NCBI GenBank assembly: GCA_035403355.1
Contig: DAONFA010000002.1
Location: 1 to 64,000, forward strand
Direction of reading: 5' to 3'
From: Candidatus Cloacimonas sp.
GTDB lineage: Bacteria; Cloacimonadota; Cloacimonadia; Cloacimonadales; Cloacimonadaceae
DNA: 64,000 nucleotides
Shown here: piece by piece, positions 43,026 to 50,334 of the stretch
Layout: the number at the start of each line of letters is the position of its first letter
How positions within the stretch are numbered: the first letter of the stretch is position 1
Notes under the pieces: generated by a model
The model's input: the letters and a program-made list of their open reading frames with translations, nothing else
What the model was told of the DNA's origin: nothing
The model's database searches: none
Made by a program: the position numbers and the translations under genes

Positions 43026-46000
43026 ATGATGTTTAACCAAAAGAAACAACGAAAGGATGAGCTGCAGGATAAACTTCTTTCTGCAGTTGTTTCTGTTTAT
43101 CTGTATATGGCACGCACGGCTAAACTGAAAGGGGCAGAGATAAATTTTGTTGACCGCATTCTGCAAAGTATGTTTGGCGGTGAAATTCCTCTTTATAAAA
43201 TTGAGCAGGCAAGGCAGAAGGCACTTTCCTTAAGGGAAGCAGCCAATTTTTTGAATAGGACTTTAAATGCTGCCGATCGCACCAAAATTATTCTGAACCT
43301 GATATCCCTTGCCTATTATGAACGCAGTAAAATAAATATTTTAGGCAGTGTGGAAATTGTTGTTTTAGTAGATCTTCTTCGCTTGGAAGTGAATCTGCTG
43401 GATGCCATTTATGACCTTTTTGAAGGTAAAACCGATTTTATAAACTTATCGCTTTCTTATAAAGATATGGAAACGGGCTTGCTGAGAAATTCTATGTTAT
43501 GGTCAGCGGAAGGAGGTGATTTTAAGTTCCGGGGTCTGCATAATAATGCCAAACTCCTCTTTATTATGATTGAATCCCTGGTTTTAGTAAATCCCTGTTC
43601 TCAAGGCGAGGAATCAATCTGTTCTATAGTGGAAGGAACTGTTTTGCGGACTTTGGAGCAAGGGCATTTTCATCGTTTGCAGGAAGATAGCATTATTATT
43701 TTACAGGGTGCAAAAGGGGAAATTCGGCTGCAGACAAAAGACCTGTGGACTATTTATAACCTGAGTTTTTCAGCCCGGGAGCTGCATTATCCTGAATTTC
43801 ATCAATGTAAACTGAAGTATAAAAACCGCCGGTTTGGGCTGGAAAGCAAAGCTAAATTCAAGCTGCATCAAACAGAGGAACTTGCCTTGGACGATCCGGT
43901 TTTGGATAGTTCACAAACATTGTTGCAGATATTAGTTCAAGAAGAAAGCGAAAAAGAAGACCTGTTCAAAGAGCGGGATTATTATCTGTGCAGTAATCGT
44001 CAGGGCTTTTATCTTAGTTCCAATAGTTCCGCTTCAGCAATATTACACTTCTCTCAGCAAGAAGAAGAGCTTTGGGTAGAAAAAATAGATACCGGGGAGG
44101 TTTTCCTAAACGGGAATGCATTTACCGGTAAGCAACATTATACCATCAATCAGGATATTATTTCTATTGCGGAAACCAATTACCTTATCAATCGCAATCG
44201 GGAGCTGATTGAAATTCCCTTGCAGATTGAAAACTTCAATGTTGCTGAAATCTCGCACCAATTTAAGGATGGCACAACAGGGCTTGCCAGTATTTCTTTT
44301 CATTTAAAACAAGGAACAATGATGGCAGTTATGGGTTCCAGTGGCAGTGGCAAAACAACTTTACTGCAAGTTCTATTGGGAGATATAAAAGCTACGCATA
44401 GTGAAATAACAGTGGACGGATTGGATTTTAACTCCAATTATCCTTTTTTCAGAAAGTATATTGGCTATGTGCCACAGGACGATTTACTTTTCCCCAATTT
44501 AACGGTTTATGAAAATCTGCTCTTTCGTGTCCATTTGGCTTTACCCTACCTGAAAAACAAGGAGGAAATAAAGAGCCGAATACATAATTTACTGCAGACC
44601 GTTGGGCTTTATGAACAGAGAAATATGTTGGTTGGAGATACGCTTAATAAAAAGCTCAGCGGGGGGCAAAGAAGGCGGTTAAATATTGCTTTGGAGCTTG
44701 TTTTGAACCCGATGATTATTATTCTGGATGAACCCACCAGCGGACTTTCCTCCAAGGATTCAGAAAACATAGCGGAATTTCTGAACGAGCTGAAACAACA
44801 AAACAAAATTATTATCTGCACAATTCATCAGCCCAACGCTACTGTCTTTAACTATTTTGACAGCGTTTTGCTTTTGGATAAGGGTGGCAGACAGGTCTAT
44901 TTCGGTTCCGGCAAAGATGTCTTCAACTATTTTGAGGAAGAACTTGCCCAAAGCAGTAAACAAAAAGAAGCGCTATCTCTAAAAAGAAAACTATTGATGC
45001 CCGATTACTGCTATGACATCATTGAGCTGACTGATTCCGCCGGCAATAGAAAATTCCCTCCGGAATACTGGCAGAGGAAATATCGTAATTACCGTTTTCA
45101 AAAAGCGATGGATACCAATTTTGAACTTTTGGGCTCTAATCCGGAAAGAGAAATAGCGGCTGCTCCCAAAGCAAAACAACCCTATCGTTTTGCCAATCTG
45201 TTTTTTTTAACAGCCCGCAATTTTCTGAATAAAAGCAGAAGCAAATTGAATGTAATGCTCACTTTACTGGCAGCTCCGCTTTTGGCTTTTATTACCGCTT
45301 TTATGTTGCGTAGTGTTCCGGTTGGCGAAGTTTACAGTTTTGGTCAAAATCAAAATTCCTGGCTTTTTGGTTTTATTTCGGTTCTTATTTTCATCTTCAT
45401 CGGCTTGGCTAATAGCATTGATGACCTGCTAAGTGAAAAACGCAGTATTATGCGAGAATTGAAACTAAATGTTTCTGCGTTTCAGCAACTTTTTGCCAAG
45501 GGATTGGTGTTATTTATAATGACTTTAATCCAGGTTTTGCTTTATTACTGCATTTCTGCCTGGGTTTTGGGTTTGCGGGGTTTTTTAGTTCCCCATTGTC
45601 TTTTTTTATTACTGAGTGGAATTATCGGTTACAGCATTGGCTTGATGTTTTCCAGCATCATCAAAGACCGCAGTGCTGTAATCAATATCCTGCCGTTGGT
45701 GATAATACCTCAGATATTATTCAGCGGGGCTGTTATCCAATTTGCTGATATGAATTCTGCGTTGCGGATTAACAAAAAGAGCGAAATTCCCGAATTTTGT
45801 CATTTTATACCTTCGCGTTGGCTTTATGAGGGCTGGATGATTTCTTCCGCTACCTTAAATACTATTCAGCGGGAGAATCGTAAATTCTATTCTCTTTCTC
45901 ATAATGCTGCAGTAAATTATCAGACCTATATGCAAGCAGTAGAGTCCCATAATTCTTTTCTGGAAAAACACCCGGCAAGTAAATACAGTAACGACCTTAT

Positions 46001-46187
46001 TAAAGAGGCAATATCTATTGCCGATGGACAGTATCTGAATGAGCAACGCAATATTTTTCTCTCACCGGAAATGAAGTTTTGGGGAAAGGAGGTCTCTACT
46101 TTGTTTCCGGATATAATTATTTCGGTTTTAATGGCTTGTGTTTTTGGCTTTATCACCTGGCTGCGGTTGCGTTATTATTTCCAGTGA
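43026..46187 (+). CDS. ABCG-type transporter with TerB-like and FHA-like N-terminal regions
   Basis: Half-transporter of 1053 residues. N-terminal part (about 10-200): helical, TerB-like (NFLNRTLNAADRTKIILNLISLAYYE). Middle (about 320-400): ends IDTGEVFLNGNAFTGKQHYTINQDIISI, which fits an FHA-like phosphopeptide fold. ATPase (about 405-640): Walker A MGSSGSGKTT (about 437), signature KLSGGQRRRLNIAL (about 543), Walker B IIILDEPTSG. C-terminal ABC-2 membrane domain (about 735-1050) with six or so helices and a final WLRLRYYF. This is the White/ABCG arrangement; FHA-ABC fusions such as Rv1747 are known. Two ATGs are adjacent (43026, 43029); Shine-Dalgarno weak. Substrate unknown. It follows the sensor gene by 39 bp. 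Confidence 0.88.
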   Translation: MMFNQKKQRKDELQDKLLSAVVSVYLYMARTAKLKGAEINFVDRILQSMFGGEIPLYKIEQARQKALSLREAANFLNRTLNAADRTKIILNLISLAYYERSKINILGSVEIVVLVDLLRLEVNLLDAIYDLFEGKTDFINLSLSYKDMETGLLRNSMLWSAEGGDFKFRGLHNNAKLLFIMIESLVLVNPCSQGEESICSIVEGTVLRTLEQGHFHRLQEDSIIILQGAKGEIRLQTKDLWTIYNLSFSARELHYPEFHQCKLKYKNRRFGLESKAKFKLHQTEELALDDPVLDSSQTLLQILVQEESEKEDLFKERDYYLCSNRQGFYLSSNSSASAILHFSQQEEELWVEKIDTGEVFLNGNAFTGKQHYTINQDIISIAETNYLINRNRELIEIPLQIENFNVAEISHQFKDGTTGLASISFHLKQGTMMAVMGSSGSGKTTLLQVLLGDIKATHSEITVDGLDFNSNYPFFRKYIGYVPQDDLLFPNLTVYENLLFRVHLALPYLKNKEEIKSRIHNLLQTVGLYEQRNMLVGDTLNKKLSGGQRRRLNIALELVLNPMIIILDEPTSGLSSKDSENIAEFLNELKQQNKIIICTIHQPNATVFNYFDSVLLLDKGGRQVYFGSGKDVFNYFEEELAQSSKQKEALSLKRKLLMPDYCYDIIELTDSAGNRKFPPEYWQRKYRNYRFQKAMDTNFELLGSNPEREIAAAPKAKQPYRFANLFFLTARNFLNKSRSKLNVMLTLLAAPLLAFITAFMLRSVPVGEVYSFGQNQNSWLFGFISVLIFIFIGLANSIDDLLSEKRSIMRELKLNVSAFQQLFAKGLVLFIMTLIQVLLYYCISAWVLGLRGFLVPHCLFLLLSGIIGYSIGLMFSSIIKDRSAVINILPLVIIPQILFSGAVIQFADMNSALRINKKSEIPEFCHFIPSRWLYEGWMISSATLNTIQRENRKFYSLSHNAAVNYQTYMQAVESHNSFLEKHPASKYSNDLIKEAISIADGQYLNEQRNIFLSPEMKFWGKEVSTLFPDIIISVLMACVFGFITWLRLRYYFQ

Positions 46188-46193
46188 GGAATT

Positions 46194-46344
46194 ATGAACA
46201 TCTATATTCGTTCTCAGGATTCTAACTTTCGGAAGGTAGAAGTCCTCTTCTACCACGGATTATTACTATGAACATCTATATTCGTTCTCAGGATTCTAAC
46301 TTTCGGAAGGTAGAAGTCCTCTTCTACCACGGATTATTACTATG
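46194..46344 (+). repeat. Two tandem 74-bp copies of the downstream gene start with an embedded hairpin
   Basis: ATGAACATCTATATTCGTTC (continuing to CAGGATTC) is present at 46194, 46268 and 46342, exactly 74 bp apart; only the third enters the real gene. Each extra unit then carries CGGAA and the hairpin GGTAGAA-GTCCTC-TTCTACC. The first two ATGs open 25-codon frames (ending KVEVLFYHGLLL) whose TGA overlaps the next ATG as ATGA. This is the same architecture as at 12884-13058, with a different gene and a different stem. Confidence 0.95.
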
Positions 46345-46767
46345 AACATCTATATTCGTTCTCAGGATTCAGACCTTTTCAAGTATCTTTCCGATGCTCA
46401 ATATGCCCAAATTTTCTCCCAAACAGAATCCATAGAACTAAAGCCCGCGGAAGTTATATTGGAAAAAGGTTCCCTGCCTGATAGCTTTATTATTTTGCAG
46501 GAAGGGGAATTGGAACTTACAGGCAAGCAATATTTGGGTTCCCTTTTCCCCGGTGAATACTATGGAGAGATTTTCTACCTGGAGTCCTTTCCCAGCCCTT
46601 TAGAAATTAAAGCAGTTAAACCCTGCAGAGTATTGAAATTGAAGTTCTCTGCCTTAAATGAATTTATTGCCGGTGACCCCGATTTGGCTGCCAGAATTCA
46701 GGCAGCTGTAAATGACTCCTTATGTCTGAAAATAATTCAGTTAACTCACGGAAGTCTAGATGGTTAA
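46342..46767 (+). CDS. Stand-alone cyclic-nucleotide-binding-like domain, degenerate
   Basis: 141-residue cNMP-binding beta-roll without a DNA-binding domain. Seen: ILEKGSLPDSFIILQEGELELTG (the canonical strand-turn pattern) and GSLFPGEYYGEIFYLESFPSP. The phosphate-binding cassette lacks the Arg-Ser/Thr-Ala that holds the cyclic phosphate (it reads PSPLEIKA), so nucleotide binding is doubtful. It follows the ABC gene behind a duplicated start and overlaps the next cNMP gene by 8 nt. The place beside a nucleotide cyclase suggests a role in the same circuit, possibly as a non-binding partner. Confidence 0.85.
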   Translation: MNIYIRSQDSDLFKYLSDAQYAQIFSQTESIELKPAEVILEKGSLPDSFIILQEGELELTGKQYLGSLFPGEYYGEIFYLESFPSPLEIKAVKPCRVLKLKFSALNEFIAGDPDLAARIQAAVNDSLCLKIIQLTHGSLDG

Positions 46768-47182
46768 GTATAATGACCACCCGCTCTATTGTTTCTTAAG
46801 CCCGGAAGAGAAAAAACTGTTGAAAACAATAGTTAAATCCCAAAGCTTTATGGCTCACGAAACAATAATCAACCTCGGAGAACGCAATCGGGATATAATT
46901 TGCCTGGAAGAAGGCAGCGTTTCTATCCAGGTTGAAGATTTTGAAGGCAATGTGCGTGAAGTTACACGCATCCATTCAGGAAACCTTGTGGGCGAAATGA
47001 ATTTTATTATTCCTACACGCAGAACTGCCAATGTTGTTACCTTAACTTATGTAGAGGCAGATATTATCCCCTTTGCCAAACTTTGCGCTCTGTTAAAAGA
47101 ATACCCTCTTTTAGCGGAAAAGATATTTTCGGCTCTTTCGCTGCAGCTGAAAGACAAATATCTGGGGATGATAAATGCCTGA
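46760..47182 (+). CDS. Stand-alone cyclic-nucleotide-binding domain protein
   Basis: 140 residues, Crp-like sensor domain only. INLGERNRDIICLEEGSVSIQVED and IHSGNLVGEMNFIIPTRRTANVVTL are seen; the cassette Gly-Glu (GEM) and Arg-Thr-Ala (RRTA) are intact, so it should bind cAMP or cGMP. A short C-terminal helix pair follows, but no helix-turn-helix, so it is not a transcription factor. It may gate the neighbouring transporter or another protein when the class III cyclase 8 kb upstream is active. Overlaps its neighbours by 8 nt on both sides. Confidence 0.88.
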   Translation: MVKYNDHPLYCFLSPEEKKLLKTIVKSQSFMAHETIINLGERNRDIICLEEGSVSIQVEDFEGNVREVTRIHSGNLVGEMNFIIPTRRTANVVTLTYVEADIIPFAKLCALLKEYPLLAEKIFSALSLQLKDKYLGMINA

Positions 47183-47456
47183 AATTATTTCTCTCTCTAA
47201 TAATTCTGAATATAAAGGCAAGATATACATACATTTTATTGCTGACAAGTTTTCAAATAAGATACCTGATTTTATACAAAAGAGGGGAGAGCTTTGGTGG
47301 TTTCTACAATATAACTGTGTATTAGAGATAGAAAAAAATATTATATATCAATGCCAAAGAGAACCTGAAATTTTCTCAATAACCCTCCGATATGAATCCC
47401 GTATCGTTCTCGTATCGCGATATGGGAACGATACGGGATTCTCATCTGCCGCATAG
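47175..47456 (+). pseudogene. Remnant ORF cut by palindromic repeat P
   Basis: The ATG overlaps the preceding stop by 8 nt, the same overlap used by several real gene pairs here, so a real gene probably began at this point. About 65 residues (MPEIISLSNNSEYKGKIYIH, then GELWWFLQYNCVLEIE) are followed by sequence encoded inside the P repeat (from about 47367), which ends the frame. I do not recognise the residues. Either a truncated fourth member of the cluster or a chance frame. Confidence 0.35.
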
Positions 47457-47500
47457 CCCCAAAAAGAAGGAACTGCTATACGGCTGATTTTGGGGAGGGA
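47367..47500 (+). repeat. Palindromic repeat P, copy 3
   Basis: The 40-bp palindrome is at 47398-47437, nearly identical to copy 2, with the same flanks (ATTTTCTCAATAACCCTCCG before, AAGAAGGAACTG and TTTTGGGGAGGG after). It lies in the 47183-47747 gap and appears to have interrupted the frame starting at 47175. Confidence 0.85.
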
Positions 47501-47532
47501 AAAAAGAACAAATTTTCCGAGGGGCTTTCTTG

Positions 47533-47630
47533 GTACCGGCGCTCGCTGTAGCGCCGAATAAAAAAAGGCGGAATGTGTACCGGCGCTCGCTGTAGCGCCG
47601 ACTCGGCGGAACGGCGTCCGCCGGTACTAA
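47533..47630. repeat. GC-rich 7-6-7 hairpin cluster
   Basis: CGGCGCT-CGCTGT-AGCGCCG occurs twice, and CGGCGGA-ACGGCG-TCCGCCG once. The group is framed by GGTACCGG at the left and GGTACT at the right. All have a 7-bp stem and a 6-nt loop, the geometry of the GTTGAC and GAACG hairpins, but unrelated sequence and much higher GC than their surroundings. Confidence 0.85.
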
Positions 47631-47747
47631 AAACGGCTACCCTTCTTTATTTCAATAGCGATAATGGCGTAAGCCAAATCGGTTAATGCAAACTCCCTGT
47701 TCTAAAAGAGGAAATAATTTCTTTCTTATCTCAGGCAGCGATGGGAT

Positions 47748-48644
47748 TTAGGGTTTTCTCCCTACACTGGCAATATAAATTACAAATTCTTCAATGCCGT
47801 CCAAACCCAATGCTTCATTCATTACTTCATCCAAAAAAGCGCCAATCATACAGGCACCGGCATCAATGGCTTCCGCTGCAAGATGGATATTTTGTCCTAT
47901 ATGTCCTGCATCCAGATAGAGATAGCGATAGCCGCGTTGGCCATATCTCCACACAGTTCTATAGGGAACTGCGGAAAAAATAAAATTCACTGCTGCTTGA
48001 GGTATCATTTCCTGGAACATACAGCCCTCGTGAATTTTAGCGGCAATTTCGGGAGAATCGTTATATAAAATCAGGCAGTGTTTTACAGGATGATAATAGT
48101 ATAAACCGGGTTTGATGCCTTCCACTTTACGGATGTCTAAAAAGGTCTCCAAAGGATGGCGTGAACCGGCAGAAGGAACATTGCGAAAAGTAAGTTCCAT
48201 CTTTTCCGTAGAGCGAAAATCTCTTGCCCAGGAAGAAGCCCAAAGCAAAAAAGAGAGTTCTTCCTGTTTTAGAGGTGCATCGCTGTATTTACGCAAGCTT
48301 CTTCTCTGTTCAATGGCTTTGGCTAATGGCATTTCCGGCATTTTTAGGGTTCCTGTTGCCGGCAAAGCAATAATTTCTCCGCTGCGAGCTTTAATTGCAT
48401 CCGGACGAGGAACTCCTAAGGTCTGGTCGCTTTCGCGTTCATAGATATAGCGGGTTAAGCGAACAAATTCCAAACCGATGTTCTCCGCTTCAGGTTTCAT
48501 TGTATCAATTTCTTTCAGAACATCCTGCAGATTTTGTTCAAAAAAAGCAAAGTCCTCTTCGCTGATTTCGGCTTGTTTGATAATTTCTTCGCGGGAATAG
48601 CCCCGGGTTTTATAATACAAATAGCCAAAGGTCTTCATATCCAT
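47748..48644 (-). CDS. SagB-type nitroreductase-fold dehydrogenase
   Basis: FMN-dependent oxidoreductase of the SagB/ThcOx group, 298 residues. Seen: EQRRSLRKYSDAPLKQEELSFLLWASSW (in part EQRRSLRKYSD), VPSAGSRHPLETFLDIRKVEGIKPGLYYYHP (in part PSAGSRHPLE, GLYYYHP) and YLDAGHIGQNIHLAAEAIDAGACMIGAF, all hallmarks. An N-terminal helical part (about 1-80) precedes the core. Known SagB enzymes oxidise azolines in peptide toxins, but no cyclodehydratase or precursor gene is near, so it may act alone on another substrate. AAAGGAAAAAC precedes the start. It is the last gene of the - strand run, 17 bp behind manC. Confidence 0.9.
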   Translation of the reverse strand: MDMKTFGYLYYKTRGYSREEIIKQAEISEEDFAFFEQNLQDVLKEIDTMKPEAENIGLEFVRLTRYIYERESDQTLGVPRPDAIKARSGEIIALPATGTLKMPEMPLAKAIEQRRSLRKYSDAPLKQEELSFLLWASSWARDFRSTEKMELTFRNVPSAGSRHPLETFLDIRKVEGIKPGLYYYHPVKHCLILYNDSPEIAAKIHEGCMFQEMIPQAAVNFIFSAVPYRTVWRYGQRGYRYLYLDAGHIGQNIHLAAEAIDAGACMIGAFLDEVMNEALGLDGIEEFVIYIASVGRKP

Positions 48645-48661
48645 TTTTGTTTTTCCTTTTT

Positions 48662-49717
48662 TTACAGCAGGTCTTGCCGGTTTTGTTGTTGCAGAAAGTT
48701 CACGATATTTTTCACATCTTCCGCCATATCCTTATTACAAAGGAGGATAGCGTCGTCAGTTTCAATCAGGCAAAGGTCGTGCACTCCAATTAAAGCTGTG
48801 AATTTATTGGTAGCCATATAGTTATTAGTAGCGGATAAGGCCTTACCGCAGCAGGAAAAATAATTTCCTTCCTTATCTTTCTCTGTTAAATCAGCAACCG
48901 CTTTCCAGCTGCCAACATCGCTCCAATCAAAAGTTACGGGAATAACTCCCCGGTTATCTGCCTTTTCCATAATACCGATATCAATTGGAAGGTGTGGCAT
49001 TTTAGCATAGAGGGAGGCAATATCTGTATCCAAACCTTCATTTTGCCATTTGTTACCAATTTCGCTAACGATATTGGACGCTTCCGGTAACCAGACCTCA
49101 AATGCTTGAGAAATAGTTTGTAGAGTCCAGCAAAACATTCCGCTGTTCCAATAGTAATTCTTTTGTGCCAGGAACAGTTCTGCGGTCTGTTGATCGGGCT
49201 TTTCCTTAAACTGCAATACTTCTCTTACGCCAGGGGCAATCTCTTTTCCAGCTTCAATATAGCCATATCCCGTAGTAGGATACAAAGGAACAATGCCAAA
49301 AGTGATAAGATACCCCTTTTGTGCCTCAATTTCTGCGGGCTTTAATATATCCAGAAACTTTTCCCCTTCACGAATTATGTGGTCGGCAGGCAAAATGAAT
49401 AATGCCTCCTGAGGATGATACAAGCGTTTCAAATATTCCACGCTAAGCGCTATGCAGGGTGCAGTGTTCATCCCAAATGGTTCAATAATGATATTCTGGA
49501 TGGGAAGTTCCGGTAGCTGTTGTTTAATCAGTTCTATCTGATTTGCTGCGGTTACAATATAAATATCGGCAAAAGAAAAACGGGGTAAAAGGCGTTTAAC
49601 TGTCATCTGTAAAAGCGAAAGGTCACCCAAAACGCGTAAGAACTGTTTCGGGAAATTTTTGCGGCTAAGAGGCCAAAAACGGGTTCCTGCTCCCCCTGCC
49701 ATAATTAGGGCGATCAT
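48662..49717 (-). CDS. manC: Mannose-1-phosphate guanylyltransferase
   Basis: Makes GDP-mannose from GTP and mannose-1-phosphate for glycans. The nucleotide motif IMAGGAGTRFWPLSRKNFPKQFL (in part GGAGTRFWPLSR, then FPKQFL) is at the N-terminus; ILPADHII, FKEKPDQQTAE, YYWNSGMFCW and VTFDWSDVGSW follow in the order of the family. 351 residues, the short form without the phosphomannose isomerase domain. Its ATG overlaps the lolA stop by 4 nt. The manC/manB partner is not in the window. Confidence 0.93.
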   Translation of the reverse strand: MIALIMAGGAGTRFWPLSRKNFPKQFLRVLGDLSLLQMTVKRLLPRFSFADIYIVTAANQIELIKQQLPELPIQNIIIEPFGMNTAPCIALSVEYLKRLYHPQEALFILPADHIIREGEKFLDILKPAEIEAQKGYLITFGIVPLYPTTGYGYIEAGKEIAPGVREVLQFKEKPDQQTAELFLAQKNYYWNSGMFCWTLQTISQAFEVWLPEASNIVSEIGNKWQNEGLDTDIASLYAKMPHLPIDIGIMEKADNRGVIPVTFDWSDVGSWKAVADLTEKDKEGNYFSCCGKALSATNNYMATNKFTALIGVHDLCLIETDDAILLCNKDMAEDVKNIVNFLQQQNRQDLL

Positions 49718-50334
49718 TGTTCTACAACCTGCACATCTTTAGGGTATGTGTATTGCCAAATGGAGGCAGGAATTTTGGCATTGGTTTTGATATTGGAAAA
49801 ATTGTAGGTGACCTTATCATTATTACGATTTGACCAGGTTAACGATTGCACGATTCCTGTTGCTGAATTTACTGAGGCACTGATAGAGACGATAATCGGG
49901 TCGTCAAAAGGTTTCAGAGAAACATTCACCAGGTCTCCTTTGCCTTGCTGAATACTGACGGTGGACTTTTTCCAATACAGTTGCAGAATTTCCACAGGGT
50001 TCATTTTGCCGAATTCAGGACGCATTTTGCTACGAAAGACAGTGTTACTTTGTGAATCATAGAGATCAACAATCCCCCCGGAAACAATTAAGCGCTGAAA
50101 ATAGGGCTTATTGTAACGAATAACCATCCTGCCTTTGGTAAAATAGATATTTCCGTTGTAGGTGATGCTTTTTTCAAGGGAAGCAAAATAGTTATCCTGC
50201 TTAATTACTGCCTGAAAACTGCTTAAACTTCCGTAGGTCTTGGCTATTTTTTGATACAGCGCTTCACTGCTGATGCCCAAAAGCAGGTTACAGCACAGTA
50301 AAAGGATAAGGGTAATTATTTTAGCGTTCTTCAT
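49714..50334 (-). CDS. lolA: Outer-membrane lipoprotein carrier LolA
   Basis: Periplasmic chaperone that carries lipoproteins from LolCDE to the outer membrane. A signal peptide (about 1-22, ITLILLLCCNLLLGISSEA) precedes a LolA beta-barrel pattern: YGSLSSFQAVIKQDNYF, GNIYFTKGRMVIRYNKPYFQRLIVSGGIVDLYDSQSNTVF (in part KGRMVIRYNKP, VDLYDSQ). 206 residues. Starts 14 nt inside ftsK. Together with LptE in the same run it shows an LPS-bearing outer membrane. Confidence 0.9.
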   Translation of the reverse strand: MKNAKIITLILLLCCNLLLGISSEALYQKIAKTYGSLSSFQAVIKQDNYFASLEKSITYNGNIYFTKGRMVIRYNKPYFQRLIVSGGIVDLYDSQSNTVFRSKMRPEFGKMNPVEILQLYWKKSTVSIQQGKGDLVNVSLKPFDDPIIVSISASVNSATGIVQSLTWSNRNNDKVTYNFSNIKTNAKIPASIWQYTYPKDVQVVEQ

